Shown in pieces: positions 44,812-58,500 of a stretch of DNA of 64,000 bases (its first letter is position 1; each line of letters starts with the position of its first letter). Source of the DNA: Agapanthus africanus (taxonomy: Eukaryota; Streptophyta; Magnoliopsida; Asparagales; Amaryllidaceae); NCBI GenBank assembly GCA_030015575.1, contig JASDDO010000001.1, positions 139,767,988 to 139,831,987 on the forward strand, read 5' to 3'. A program made the translations under genes and the position numbers. Below the pieces are notes generated by a model that worked only from the letters and a program-made list of their open reading frames with translations, searched no databases and had not been told where the DNA came from.

Positions 44812-47464
44812 TGTTTCTCCCAATCAGAGCAAAACTATGTTTAAAATTCAAATGAAGCAATGCTTCAGAAGTAGCACCAAGTGCGCTACACCCTAAGCAG
44901 TGCACCACGTGCAAAGCACGTGTACGCTAGCGCTAGGTGCGCTGCGCTCTAAGCAGCGCACCACGTGCAAAGCACAAGTGCGCTAGCGCTTGAACTAAAA
45001 GCTCCCCACCGACAGATCTAACATCCAATAATAATGATAAATCATTAATTAATCAGAATTAAATTCTGTTAAGGAAAGATTCCTCAAAATCTTTCCAAAC
45101 AACAAGATTGTGCTCTGTAAATCAGAGCACCGTTGGATCAATGATCCAATGGTGATTAAAAATCATCAAAATACAGAATAAATTCTATATGGAAAAGATT
45201 TCCCAATCTTGTTAAAAACAAGAAGAATGCCTTCTGTAAATCAGAAGCCCTTGGATCAAAGATCCAGCGGTGGGGAAATCCCCAAATCAATTGGAGAAAA
45301 GATCTCCTTAACTGATTGAACAAATCAGCTTGCCCTATATAAAGGCCCCAAGACTTCAAGTCTCATAGAGAGAAACAGATACAGAGAAAAAGAGAGGAAC
45401 CCCCCAAAAGCTTTGAAAGATCTCAGAAAGAAGAGACAAGCTCTCAGAGAAAGAAGATCTTCTTCAAGGTAAAAAAATGATGATGAACAGAGAGATAAAA
45501 TCATCTCATAATTAAAAAAATGAATTTACTTCTTTACAGATCTACAAGAACAAGGTCTTTCACAAAGATATCAAAGGATCTCATCATAAAATAGAAGAAG
45601 AACATAATTCTTCTCATAGATCAGAGATCTACAAGACAAATTGTCTTTCAGAGATCATCTCATCATAAAAGGGGAGAATAATTCAATTCTCTTAGAATCA
45701 AAGATCCATAAAGGCAAAGCCTTTCACTAAAATAAGAGATTGAAACCTTTCCTATAAAATAACTTTTATTCTTAGAATCTTGAGACAAAGTCTCTTATAA
45801 ACGAGAATTTATTTTTCAGATCATAAAATTGATCAATTACGCTTTGCGCTCATAAATAAGCGCAATGCGCTCATAGACTGGCACTCAGCGCCAAGAGCGC
45901 CATGTGTCCCTCACGTGTGCACCACTTAACAGTTAGCATTTTGCGCTCATAAATCAGCGCAATGCCCTCACAAAATGGCGCTCAGCGCCAAGCGCGCCAC
46001 GTGTCCTTCACGTATGCGCCACTTAACAGTTAGCGCTTTGCACTCTTGAACTAGCGCTTCGCGCTCATTAACTGGTGCTCAGCGCCAAGCGCACCACGTG
46101 CTCCTCATGTGTGCGCCACTGAACTAATTGCACTTTGCGCTCATAAATCAGCACAGTGCACTCATAGACTGGCGCTCAGCGCCAAGCGCACCACATGTCC
46201 CTCACATGTGCGCTACTCGGCAGAAGCGCACTGCGCTCTTTTGATTGGCGCCAAGCGCACCATGTGCTGTGCTAATAGAACATAAATTGTTCTTTAATAA
46301 GCCCAGAGCTATGATGAATGCTTAGTATTCAATAAAAGACAAAATATTGTCAGAACCCAAGTCAATGCTCAGCACTGTTAAAAGGGCCAAGCCCAAATGA
46401 ATGCTCAACAGCCCAAAATAAATGTTAAACATTTTAACTTGGTTGGACTTAGCCCAAGATTGGCCATAAGTCCTCAATTTAGATTAACTGAGCCCATATG
46501 CTCACAAATCTTTTAATCTTAGTCCCAATTGGACTACATATCCCAACCAAAACTGGTTCAAGGGTACATCTCTTTACTCCTCTGATATTTGTCGTTGTAA
46601 CCCTTCAACGTCTTCAGAGAGGTGACGGGTCCCGACAACCATACATCCCATAGACTATGATGTCTTTAAATTGGACTGTGGGGTCCTTAACCCACGGACT
46701 ATGATGTCCTTAACCTCGGACTGTGGGGTCCTTTAAACCCACGGACTATGATGTCCTTAACCTCGGACCGTGGGATCCCCTTAAACCCATGGACTATGAT
46801 GTCCTTAACCTCGGACTGTGGGGTCCTTAATCCCATGGACTATGATGTCCTTAACCTTGGACCACCATGTCCTTAAACTGGTAATCGACTGCAATGTCCC
46901 AAAACTAAACAATAGAGCCCAAATGCTCTTTTGTTGGATCTAAATGATCCTGTTAAGTTGATCTTAGTCTAAAATTAGACTAACGTATTCTTAACAAACG
47001 TTTAAGTTGATCTTAGTCCCAAATGAGACTAACGTATCCTTAAACCCAACCCCAAACCCAAATCTAAGAAGATACGGATTTGGACTAATCCACGCCCTAC
47101 GGGCGACAATATAAATTAGTCTCCATATACAATCCACGGGCAACCAAAAACAAAACAAACACCCATGACACGAAGTGACCATCTGGAGAAGGAGAAAGTG
47201 GTTACCGTGATGCGGTAGCGTAATTAACTGCAGGGGCTTGCGCCTGCAGGGAAGAGCGTCCCCACAATCAAAAACCCCTCAACGAGGGGGAATCTGACGA
47301 AGTCTGCTACATCGGCCGCATCTGTTTAAACTTTCGATATACGGTGTCATAAATCAACTTGGCATCTTCGGAGAAGTGGACAGATAGCACCAATTAGCAT
47401 CTACCCTCGAAATTCAGGCAAGACGGACCTACGCGGTCACATCTCCATGTTTCGGCGGAGAAAA
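44812..47464 (+). mobile_element. Element D 3' LTR
   Basis: 2653 bp, starting TGTTTCTCCC and ending GGCGGAGAAAA, followed by TSD GATGT. It has a TATATAAAGG box near 45338, a GA-rich leader, a tandem G-box minisatellite, the GGAC/GTCC array (46650-46890) and a TTAGTCT hairpin (46965-47040). The right third is colinear with LTR B. Confidence 0.83.
45838..46262 (+). repeat. 97 bp minisatellite in LTR D
   Basis: Four and a half units, each with TTTGCGCTCATAAAT, GGCGCTCAGCGCCAAGCGC (a palindrome GGCGCT-CAGCGCC) and a G-box pair of form CACGTG-TCCCT-CACGTG in varying states of decay. It occupies the place of the downstream G-box array in B and C. Confidence 0.75.
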
Positions 47465-47947
47465 GATGTCTATGGAATTTATATGGTTAGGCATGAAATC
47501 CGAAGTATGTGATATTTCTGATTTATGATGTCTAAGGTTGTTGCGGATTCCAATTATTATAGTTTTCGTTTTCTTTTCTGCGACCGTAAGTGTAATTTGT
47601 GGTCTATCGCCGGTTTCGTTGCTATACGTCAACGACAATTGGGATACACATATTTACTTACATTGATGACATGTGATGTTATGTGTTGCTGTGATATGTT
47701 ATATTGGATCATCGTGTTTGAATAGCTGGGGGGTTTTGCGTGAGATGAGAGCTTTTTCATTTTCATTCATGTAAAAATTTGTATGTAATATTATTTTATT
47801 AAGACACTTCCGGGTTGAGGATAATGTCTCCATTGATGTATATTATTTACTTTTCTGCATTAGGATAGACCCAAGGCGGGGAGCACAAGTAACTGGGTTC
47901 CAGAGTACAGTAGGAGACCATCTCGAGGAGTCGAGACCGGGTCTCCT
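47465..47947 (+). mobile_element. Copia E leader, right part
   Basis: Resumes E after D and target duplicate GATGT, matching the reverse complement of 57110-57570 in G (for example GTTTCGTTGCTATACGTCAACG). It is cut at 47947 by F; possible target duplicate CTCCT (47943-47947). No coding domain. Confidence 0.75.
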
Positions 47948-50154
47948 TGTAGGGTTCCTAGGCACTCTAATGGAGTCTCACAAGTGATCAAACATGCACA
48001 AATCAAATTTTACAAGTGCCTACAAACCCTAATACGGATCGTTAACTAGATATATAGGCGAAGCAAGCATGTAAACGGAAATATAGCTAAAGGGAAGGGG
48101 CTACAACCTTTGTAGATCCGGTCCACCACTTCCTAAGCTCCGCGATGATCTCCCTCCGCTGTCCAAATCGAACCCTTGACTCTAGCATTGGCATCATCGA
48201 AGAATGGGCGGGCTTGATCGTCGGTTCGATGCCGAAGATGATCTACGTCGAGGCATCACAAGAACAAGCTCCAACTTCACCAAGCTTTGAAAACTTGTGA
48301 AGTAAACACCCTATACAACTTGGCAAGAGGTAGAGGATGAAGAAATAGGAAGTGGGTAGACTTTAGATTTGGATTTCCCACACTTTTTCATCAATCACCA
48401 TTGATGTAGCAAGCTTTTTTCTCATGTTGAAGAAGAAGAAGATGAAGAAAAAGAATATGATAAGTATTAAGTAAATGATAAATAAATCAATACTTATCAT
48501 TTACTAACCCTTGGTTAGTTGTAGAGAATGGACCATGGTTAACTTGAATGGTTAGGGTTAAGGATGAGACAAGAATGGTGGACTAATTCAAAGCTTCAAG
48601 AATCTTCAACTAGCAAACAAAATTAGCAACCATTCTTTTCTCATCTTTTTCCAAAATAAATAAATAAATAAATAAGAAAAAAGAAAACCCTAATCATAAT
48701 CTTAACCATGGTCTAATTCTTTACACTAACCCTAGCTTGCATGTATCATCAAACATGATACAATCATGTGCACAAAATATATCACATATGCAATGTGCAC
48801 AAACCAAGTGAGTAAATCCATTTAAAGTGAACCAATACTAGTTAATGCAAAGTAATATATCAAATATATAATTATACATTAAATCATTAAATCAACACTT
48901 GATTCAATGATCCGGTCATGTCGCATATAACCGGCTAGTATCCAATGTATCGGCTTATCGAATCAATCCTTGATTCGATAACTAGGTTATATCGCATACA
49001 ACCATTCGACACATTCATCGCGAGAATGAAATACGGTATCACATACACGCATTATTCTCGGTCCCGCACATATCTCATATGCGCTCCTATTTCGTTTCGC
49101 TTGAGCCAGGAAACCTCTGTGTAGGACTCTAAAGACTCGTCAATACGCCGGTAGTGGATGATGATCATATCAAGCACCCACAAGCCGCAAGCGTTCTGCT
49201 AAACGTAACGGCCACCCGGGTATTGAGCGATCAGAAGATCGACGAGCAAGCTCGCTCACACTCCTGTGAATCCAACCAGTAACACTTACCGTACAGTCCG
49301 GTCTGATCGTCTGATATGTCGCATATCTCGCCTAGGGGTGGTAAACGTCAGACCCCAATAGCTCGATAAGTTATGCCGACTTGAGGTCCATAACATTCGT
49401 GAAACTACTGATAACTCTTACCAGTATATCACTGCAACCCTGGCCAGGGATTTCCTGTTATGGCCAGTCGAGCATTGCGCAACATCAACCCCCAATACCG
49501 GGAGAGACGAATCCCCTCCTATCGCTCATTGCCTCCATGTGAATCGGGACTGTACCCAAAAACCACCTGTTTGCACGACTCAGTAGAGCCGTGGTAGGGT
49601 GGAAATCAAAGCACAGTGGGAGACACACAAGACTCTATGACGATCTCGGGTCAACAGACTAAGCTGTACCAGTGTCACCAGAGAACTGCCATCTGACGTG
49701 AGGTATAATACCATCTGGGAGTTCTCGGCGAGTCCGTTCAGTGTACCCAGTCTCCAATGAGCACCCGCATACCATCTTCGATGTCAAACACCAATGGATA
49801 TGGGATCATCCATCGCCCATCGCATGGGTCGAGAAGATATGCGCTAGTCTACTCTGGAATATCGATGCCCCGTCTCGATATTCCCACGGCTAGGAACATT
49901 TCAAGGATGTACTCATGGACTATCCAGGCCCCGCTAGTATGATCTGCATCATAGTCCTGGAAGTCGAGTACACATCCTAAGGGCTTTATCAACATGTAAC
50001 AGAGAGACGGAAAGTATACACGTTAAGACAAAGAGCAACCAGATAGCGTACTATCATGTCGAGCAAGAAAGTCCTACCTATATATGTCCCAGCATCCACC
50101 ACAATATACATCCAATGTACAGTAATGGCCTCTAGGGCATACATATAACTAACA
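47948..50154 (-). mobile_element. Copia F 3' LTR
   Basis: 2207 bp; starts TGTTAGTTATATGTATGCCC at 50154 on the element strand and ends GGAACCCTACA at 47948. It aligns end to end with the G LTRs but with many differences. The adjacent polypurine tract (50155-50169, GTGCAAGTGGGAGAT) makes it the 3' LTR; the 5' LTR is beyond the right edge. Confidence 0.85.
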
Positions 50155-50588
50155 ATCTCCCACTTGCACTAGGGCCATCTGTAGCAGTGGTTGCAGTATC
50201 ACATACTCAACCATCCCCTAAAAGTCTCTCTTTGGGAAAAGGCCTTCGTGAGTGGATCCGCCGTGTTGTCCTCTGAGTCTACTCTCCTAACCTCGATCAC
50301 CCCGGAGATCAACTATCTCCATGATCAGGTGATGCTTCCTCAGAATTTGTCTGGGTCACTGATGGGACCAGGGTTCCAGGGCCAAAGCCACACTTCCATT
50401 GTCATACAATGGCAGGAACCTAGTTCATCTTATGAACCAATATACACCCAAACTTCCTCTTTGGTAGTATCTTTAATAGCGATGTTACCAGCCTTTATCG
50501 TCTAGTTTGCCACGGTATCTAGCTTGGAACTCTTCCAACATACCGTCCCTCTACTGAGGGTAAAGACAATGCCCGTGACTGACATTCA
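50155..50588 (-). pseudogene. Copia F RNase H end
   Basis: C-terminal polyprotein remnant. The RNase H motif region (a decayed TKEEVW word near 50445) is readable with stops on the minus strand. G inserted here; ATTCA (50584-50588) is repeated at 61003-61007, and F continues at 61008 without loss. Confidence 0.65.
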
Positions 50589-52823
50589 TGCAGGGTTCCT
50601 AGGCACTCTAGTGAGGTCTCCCAAGCCATCAACCATGGCAATTTCAAAAAATATGGTGCCTACAAACCCTAAAGTACGGATCGATAACTAGATGTCTAGG
50701 CGAACAAGAACTAGTTAACAATTAACTACTGAGAATACGGAAATACAACCTTTGTAGATCCGGTCCTCCACCTCCACGGCTCCGCAACGGGGTCGTCTCC
50801 GCTGTCCAAATCAAATCTGGGCTCTAAGATCGGCTTCGTCGGAGAATGGGCAAGCTAGGTCGTCGATGTCCATGCCGAAGATGATCTACGTCGAGGCATC
50901 GATGAATCAAGCTCCACCTTCACCAAACCCTAAAATCTTGTGAAGGAAACACACTCTACTACTTGGCAAGAGGTAGAGGATGAAGAAATAGGAAGTGGGT
51001 AGACTTTAGAATTGGATTTCTCACTCATATGCATCAATCACCATTGATGGACTTCAAGCTTCTTCACTTGAAGCATGAAGAAGAAGAAGAAGAAAAACAT
51101 TATGATAAGTTAATAGAAAATGAAAAGAAAATGAATTCTTATCATAATATTAACTAGAGTTAAGTGTAGAGAAAGAATCATGGTTAGTGGGAATGATTAG
51201 GGTTAAGGATGAGATAAGTATGGTTGACTTGAACAAAGCTTCATGAAGCTTCAACTAAAGAACAAAAGAAGCCACCATTCTTTTCTCATTTTCATTTATT
51301 CATTTATCAAAAATAAAAAGGATAAATAAATAGATAAATGAATAACAAATAGGAAACCCTAAACTATTTCATTAACCAAGGTTTAATCTTTACACTTGAA
51401 CCCTAGCATGACATGTATCATCAAACATGATACAAGCAAGTGCACAAAAGTATATCGCATATACAATGCGCACATCCGAGTGAGAAAATCCGTCTAAAGT
51501 GAACCGATACTAGTTAATGCAAAGTAATATATCAAATATATAATTATACATTAAATCATTAAATCAACACTTGATTCAATGATCCGGTCATGCGCACATA
51601 ACCGACTGGTATCTAATATATCGGCTTATCGAATCAACACTTGAATCGATAACTAGGTTATATCGCATACAACCATTCGATATATTTATCGCGAGAATAG
51701 AATACAGTATCGCATACAGTATTATTCTCGGTCCCGCACATATCTCATATGCGCTCCTATTTCGTTTCGCTTGAACCAGGAAACCTCTGTGTAGGACTCT
51801 AAAGACTCGTCAATACGCCGGCAGCGGATGATGATCATATCAAACATCCACAAGCCGCAAGCGGTCTGCTAAACGTAACGGCCACCCGGGTATTGAGCGA
51901 TCTGAAGATCGACGAGCAAGCCCGCTCACACTCCAGTGAATCCGACCAGTAACACTACCGTACAGTCCGGTCTGATCGTCTGATATGTCGCATATCTCGC
52001 CTAGGGGTGGTATACGTCAGACCCCAATAGCTCAATAAGTCGTGTCGATATGAGGTCTATAACTGTTCGAGAAACTACTGGTAACACTTACCAGTAAATC
52101 TCAGCAACCCTGGCCAGGGATTTCCTGTTATAGCCAATCGAACACAGCGCAACATCAACCCCCATATACCGGGAGAGACGACTCCCCTCCTATCGCTCAT
52201 TGCCTCCATGTGACTCGGGACTGTACCCAAAAACCACCGTTTTGCACGCCCTCTTGGACGTGGTAAGATGGAAATCAAAGCACAGTGGGAACCACACAAG
52301 ACTCTATGACGATCTCGGGTCAACAGACTACTCTGTACCAGTGTCACCAGAGAACTGCCATCTGACGTGAGGTATAATACCATCTGGGAGTTCTCGGCGA
52401 GTCCGTCCAGTGTACCCAGTCTCTACTGAGCACCCGTATATCTCCTCTGATGTCAAACACCGATGGATATGGGATCATCCATCGCCCATCTGTATGGGTC
52501 GAGAAGGTACACGCTAGTCTACTCTGGTATATCGATGCCCCGTCTCGATACACCCTCGACTAGGGACTGTGAAGGATGTACTTATAGACTACCATGTCCC
52601 CACTAGTATGATCCGCATCATAGTCCAGGTAGTCAAGTACAGATCCTAAGGGCTTTACCAACATGTAACAGAGAGACAATCAGTATACACGTTAAGGTAA
52701 AGAGCAACCAGATAGCATACTATCATGTCGAGCAAGAAAGTCCTCCCTATATATGTCCCAGCATCCACTACAATATACATCCTATGTATAGTAATGGCCT
52801 CTAGGGCATACATATAACTAACA
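50589..52823 (-). mobile_element. Copia G 3' LTR
   Basis: 2235 bp with ends TGTTAGTTATATG and GAACCCTGCA on the element strand. Open frames of 102 and 69 codons inside (52075-52553) are repeated exactly in the 5' LTR only because the LTRs are identical; they have no domain. Confidence 0.9.
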
Positions 52824-52838
52824 ATCTCCCACTTGCAC
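52824..52838 (-). other. Copia G polypurine tract
   Basis: GTGCAAGTGGGAGAT abuts the 3' LTR start TGTTAG. The same tract borders LTR F. Confidence 0.75.
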
Positions 52839-52999
52839 TAGGGCCATCTGTAGCAGTGGTTTGAAGTATCTCATACTCAACCATCCCATAAAAGTCTCTC
52901 TCTGGGAACAGGCCTTTGTGAGTGGATCCGCTGTGTTGTCTTCTGAGTCTACTCTCCAAACCTCGATCACCCTGGAGATCAATCATCTCCATGATCAGG

Positions 53000-55585
53000 C
53001 GATGCTGCCTTAGAATATGTCTGGATCACTGATGGGACCGGCGTTCCTTGGCATAAGCCACAACTCCATTGTCACACAATGGGAGGAACATAGTTCATCT
53101 CATGAACCATTATACATCCAAACAGCCTCTTTGGTAGCATCTTAAGTAGCGATGTATCCAGCCTTTATCGTCTAGTATGTCACGGTATCTAGTTTGGAAC
53201 TCTTCCAACATACCGTCCCTCTACTGAGGGTAAAGACAATGCCTGCGACTGACACTCAGTCGTCTTTATCACCCTGGAACACTTCCAGTGATTCTCCTCA
53301 GGATCGATTGACACCATCTCACTACATCTAGTGAGTATCCTAACATCCATTTAGATCTATCTCATAGATCTAAAATCCAGGATTTAGTAGGTATCACTTT
53401 GATCCTAAGTGGAGAATCATTGTGATAAGCGGAGATTGATCGAGCATAGCATAGGAAACTCCTTCCCTATCAAGAGTATGTCATCCACGTACTCTACGAG
53501 GATCGTCACCATACTCCCTACTACCTTTTTGTTTATACAAGGTTCATCTACCATTTTGATGATGTCAAACTCTTTGACTACTTCATCAAAACAGACGTTC
53601 CAACTCCGCGATGCCTGCTTTATCCTATAGAGCATCTTGCACACGTTTCCGCTGCTCCCACTGTCTACGAAGCCCTCTGGCTGCGTACTTATAGACGCTC
53701 TCTAAATCATCATTTAGAAAAGCAGTCAAGACACCCAACCAGATATCGCAGTCATGGTATGTAGCCGTGGCAAGTAGGATCTGGATGGACTTAAGCATAG
53801 CTACTTGAAAAGGTTTCATCATGATCCATGCCTGGTCGATGACGAAAAGCTTTAACAAGTCTAGCTTTGAAAGTCTCAACTTTTCCATCTACACCAAGTA
53901 ATCTTCTCAAGATATACTTGCTCCTGATGGGGATTTAACCCTTCAGATCTAGCAGCCAAAGTCCATACTTTGCTGGTGTATAAGGATTCCATCTAAGATC
54001 ACTAAACATCCAGCCATTCTTATGGAGTCTTACTCTCGATGGCCAGTTCGAAACTAGTTGGGTCATCATCTCATGATGTAATCCTCGCTCCCACTGTCAT
54101 AGAGAAACCGAAGTATCTCTCAGGTGGGTGAGGAACCCTACTAGATCGGCGGAGAGGCTGAGGTTCGTTGGTATCTACTGAATCCTTTGGTTTTATCAAA
54201 TCATCTGCTGTATTTAGTATAGCTGGAACCTTTCCAGTTCTACATAACAGACCTTGCCTCGAGCTTGTCCGGATTTTGCTTTTAGACATAGGCCAGACAA
54301 CCCTAAATCTTAACTAACTTAAGAGATGGGCTCTTCCCTTATCATATCACATATGAAGTGGTAGGCAACTGATTTGATTTGAACCTTATTCAATAGGTAT
54401 GCAGCTTCTCAAGTGCATAACTCCCTAAAGGAAATAGGTAACTCAGTAGTACTCATCATAGAGCACACCATATCACATAGGGTGTGATTGCTCCGCCCCG
54501 ATATACCATCGTGCTATGGTGTATTCGGAGGAGTAATGCTGAGAGAGAATCTCATTCTCCTTTAGAATAATCCAGGAATTCCGTGCTCAAGTATTCTCCT
54601 CCTTGATCACATCAAAGGACATAATACTTATACCCGTATTTTGGTTCTCTACTTCTAACTTATATTCTGTGAATATCTCAAAAGGTTCGGACTTGTGTTT
54701 CAACAGGAACATAGGTCTGAAACTCGAAAGATCATCAGAGAACGTAATGAAGTACAAAGAACCAGTCCTGGCATTTGTAGACAGGGGACCTAACATACAT
54801 CAACATGTATCATCCCAAGAGTTTACTAACTCTTTCTCTGTTTCCAGTAAACGGAGCTGTGGTCATCTTATCTTTGTGACATGACTGGCGAGTTTCACAA
54901 GATGTAAATTCAAACTGATTTAAATATGCATCTAAATGTAACTCAGCCAGTCGGGTCGCATTGATATGACCTAGTCTACAATACCTCAAGAAGGATTCGT
55001 TCATTTCTGAACTCTTCCTCTTGTGTATGTTCTGTATACTAAAGAACTGTAGTTTGATTTAGAACATCAATGCTTTTAGATAACGTGCCTGAACCGATCA
55101 ACTTTTGATATAGGAAATGTTCAAAACATTATCCAACAACACAAAATTATATCGTTTCTTTACTAATAAAGAGACAGATATGATTTTGTATATCAGGTTC
55201 GGTATCTAATATCATTCGTTCAGAATCAATGTATTGTAATACAGGGTGACAGTGACCAACAGACTTGGCTGCAACACTTGCCCCGTTTTCTGTCTCATGA
55301 AACTTATCACCCGTTCTCAGTTCTCTACCTATCTGTAGCCCTATGTAACATATTACATATCTGGGATCCTGATCTGGTATCACATACCCAGGACGTAAAG
55401 GATACTGAGAAACAGTTCTGTATAATGAACACACCCGAAGATGATGTATCAGCATGCACTCTCTTCGTTTGGGCGGCACGGGAATTCCGGTAATCCCCAA
55501 TAACCTGCTCTGTCTTATAACAATTATAAGTTGGAGCGGGACTAACGTTCCCCAGCTCAGTATAACAAGCGGGTTCGGTCAACAA
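53000..55585 (-). pseudogene. pol: Copia G polyprotein remnant (PR-INT-RT-RH)
   Basis: Ty1-copia domain order can be read in broken frames. Protease 55585-55325, with the active-site D-T-G changed to D-T-R (SWVCDTRSGS). Pre-integrase 55004-54810 (RLGHINATR, C-x2-C partly kept, KMTTAPF). Integrase core 54796-54350 (YFITFSDDLSS, LKHKSEPFE, ALEKLHTY). Linker 54289-54071 (EPQPLRRSSRVPHPPERY). RT 53888-53417, with KQASRSWNVCFDE and YVDDILLIG intact, but the first catalytic aspartate is glycine (GVLTAFLN, where D-V-K is usual). RNase H 53210-53000 with stops and a lost acidic residue. Together these would process, copy and integrate element RNA. No single frame is open, so this copy cannot make active enzymes. 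Confidence 0.8.
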
Positions 55586-58500
55586 TCCGTATTATTATCT
55601 TGATTAAGGCGTGATATGGTCGCTACCTGGAGAGAGAGAGAAGAAAACACTCAGCGTGCGCTCTATCAAGAATAGATTGGTTTTTATTTTATCTAATCAG
55701 GATGGCTCCCACTGCTTTTTATCAAATCTTCCTTCAAACCCTAAAAGGAAAGACTAGCCGGGATTAATTACACACTACAAGTTCGCCAATCTTTCAGCCA
55801 GGCCAGTGTCGGTACTTTGAGGGAGGTCCCCCGTGCTTTCGCACGAACCTAATCTGTAAACCTCGTTTTCCCAGAGGCGTAACCTCGTTAACACCTTTCT
55901 AGACACCTACTTGATCGGCTAATTGTAATGTATAAAACTCTCCCAGGAGTAACTCTTACTCGCAGCGGGTATCGGGATCCAACTATCTCATAGAAGGTAT
56001 GCAATCTCATTGCAAATTTCAACACTTGAAATTCCCGATAATATTTTGCCCCATGCGATCTATGACCTTGACTGAGTCAACAAACCATAGACCGCAAGTA
56101 AAGTTCAACCCGTCATTTCTCGATTGAATTAAACCCACCCGCACGACCCTTGACTGAGTCAACAAGGCCGCACGACTACCCTAATCCAATCGCATCATAT
56201 GCTTTGCAGATAAGCAATAATTAGCTACCGCACACTACGCCTTGACTGAGTCAACAAACGCAGCACGAATACTAACTATTACCTATCTGAAATGACGGAG
56301 GGCTACGACAGGTTTTTAAGAAAACCTTTTGCGTAATGAACTTTATATCGTTGTAGAATAAAATGATTTTAAAAATGGAATGCTTTTGAGGCTTTTCTAG
56401 TTTTGCTAAAGGAGTCACTCCCTGTGAAGGGATCGTCGGTCCTTTCCTCATCGAATGAGGTGCGGGATATATCATATATATCACTGTGCAAAGCAAAAAC
56501 TCTTAAAAGCAATCAAAATACAAACCGAGTGTGTAGCATCTGCCAGTTATTGCTAAAGGAGTCACTCCCGGTGAAGGGATCTCGGTCCTTTCCTCATCGA
56601 ATAAGGTGCAGGATATATCACATATACCTCTATGCAAAGCAAGAACTGTAGCTACCTGTTTTATTTTGAAATTCGATTCTACAACATCTTAGGTTTCTTT
56701 TAATTCATTAATCACATTAATGAAGTCCCATCATTTAAGTACCTAATCATCACAGATAGATATGACGTACACTTATGCCATCCGCATTCGCCTCGATGTC
56801 CCCTCGTGCACCGTTAGGTTAGGTAACTAACGACAGAGCAGGGCAGGGCTAGCGCGGGTGTAAAACATAAGTAACATCTATATAATATATCATATATACT
56901 ATATACTATATCCATCACAGAAACATCACATGATCTCATCACAGATATCGCAGCAGAAGAAATATATGAAATATTGGATATACTAGGACGTCCGTGTTTT
57001 CAATACGAGCCAGTATAAAACACGGATTCCACGGTCGTGATGAACAGCCAAACCCACACCCCTAGACCCCTACGAGAGCGGCAAGCAACCCTACCAATTC
57101 TGGAGTTAGGAGACCCGGACCCGACTCCTCGAGTTGGTCTCCCACTGGACTCCAGAACCCGGTTACTTGTGCCCTCCTCCTTGGGTCTATCCTAGTGCGG
57201 AAAAGTAAATAATATACAACAGGTGACAACTCCCGCAACCTGGAAGCGCCCCAATAAAAGAATATTACATACAAGTTTTTTACTTGAATGAAAATGAAAA
57301 ACACTCATCTCACATAAAAACCCCCGGCTATTCAAACACGACGATCCAATATAACATATCCAGCAACACATAACATCACATGTCATCAACGTAAGTAAAT
57401 ATGCGCATCCCAATTGTCGTTGACGTATAGCAACGAAACCGGCGATATCACATATTACACTTACGGTCACAGAAAAGAAAGTGTAAAACTACAACAGTTG
57501 GAATCCGCAACCACCTCAGACATCGCATGCCTGACCAAATGAATTACTTAGACATCGCATGCCTAACAATTATAAACCCCGCATTTTAGTCTCAAAATCG
57601 AAAACTCTTTTCAATATCAAGTCGGGCAATTCAACAAGATTCCCGACATCCTGATCGAATGCTCGTCGCAAACTTCAGTAGACGGCTGCACCCCCGATAC
57701 CGGCGACGAAGTGCACCAAGGCGGAACACCGCTACCGTGAGCACCCGGACGGATGCTTTCGGCGACGGGGTTCTCCTACAGTCACTTGGTCGGGGCTATG
57801 GAGTGAGGCTGTCTATTAAGTTTACCCGGCGAGTATCCGCGTACGCTACGTGATTGCGACGGACCTTTGATCACATCAAAATTCCGTGGCAACCGATCAA
57901 GTGAGACTAAATTGCTACGTTTATAACATTCATTTAGTTATCATATAACTCATTGTGAATTCCAATTATTGTATCCCATTCCGGATAAACAGAAAATGTT
58001 AAACTTTTCGATTGAACAATCGAGCACCCAAGTTTTCCCGAAACTGATCAACACATGAAACAAGTCTAACAACATTCCGTTCGTACCTCAGTACCAACGA
58101 TCCAGCCGTAGAAGGGTCAAGCCAACGCCTCACATGTGGCACGCCGTACTGCCCCAAACCCGAAGGTTCAAAGGGCAGTTCAAGACGGTCACATAATCGA
58201 GTTAAGGTTTGTGTCTTCTAGAGGGACCATCGCGTTACTTGCACTACTTAGAACGTCGTCAAACGGTGGAAAAATCCAACACTTGGAAATTTCCCGACAG
58301 GGGAAAATTTGGGTATTTATATCCGGTCGAACTTTTTAACATATCCTAAAATTTATCCGGAAAGCCACACAGACAAAATTTGATACCCCGATCGAAACAC
58401 CGAATCCCCAAATCAACTCAGAAAAATTCAACTCTGGAAAATATATTAAAAATACCCAGGAATACCAGCACTAATAATAATGAGATACTGTGAAAAAAAC

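Larger units (their letters stand above)
23707..47464 (+). mobile_element. Gypsy element D with antisense PMD gene
   Basis: Bounded by TSD GATGT (23702-23706 and 47465-47469), with copia E continuing cleanly on both sides. Only 67 bases of its 5' LTR remain. Its gag/pol part is gone, and element C occupies 23774-37944. The surviving internal part (37945-44811) carries repeat-rich non-coding DNA like that of C, then an antisense PMD gene, the polypurine tract and a full 3' LTR. Related LTRs place it with B, and more distantly C, in a Tat/Retand-like gypsy group, in which extra and antisense ORFs are known. Confidence 0.82.
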
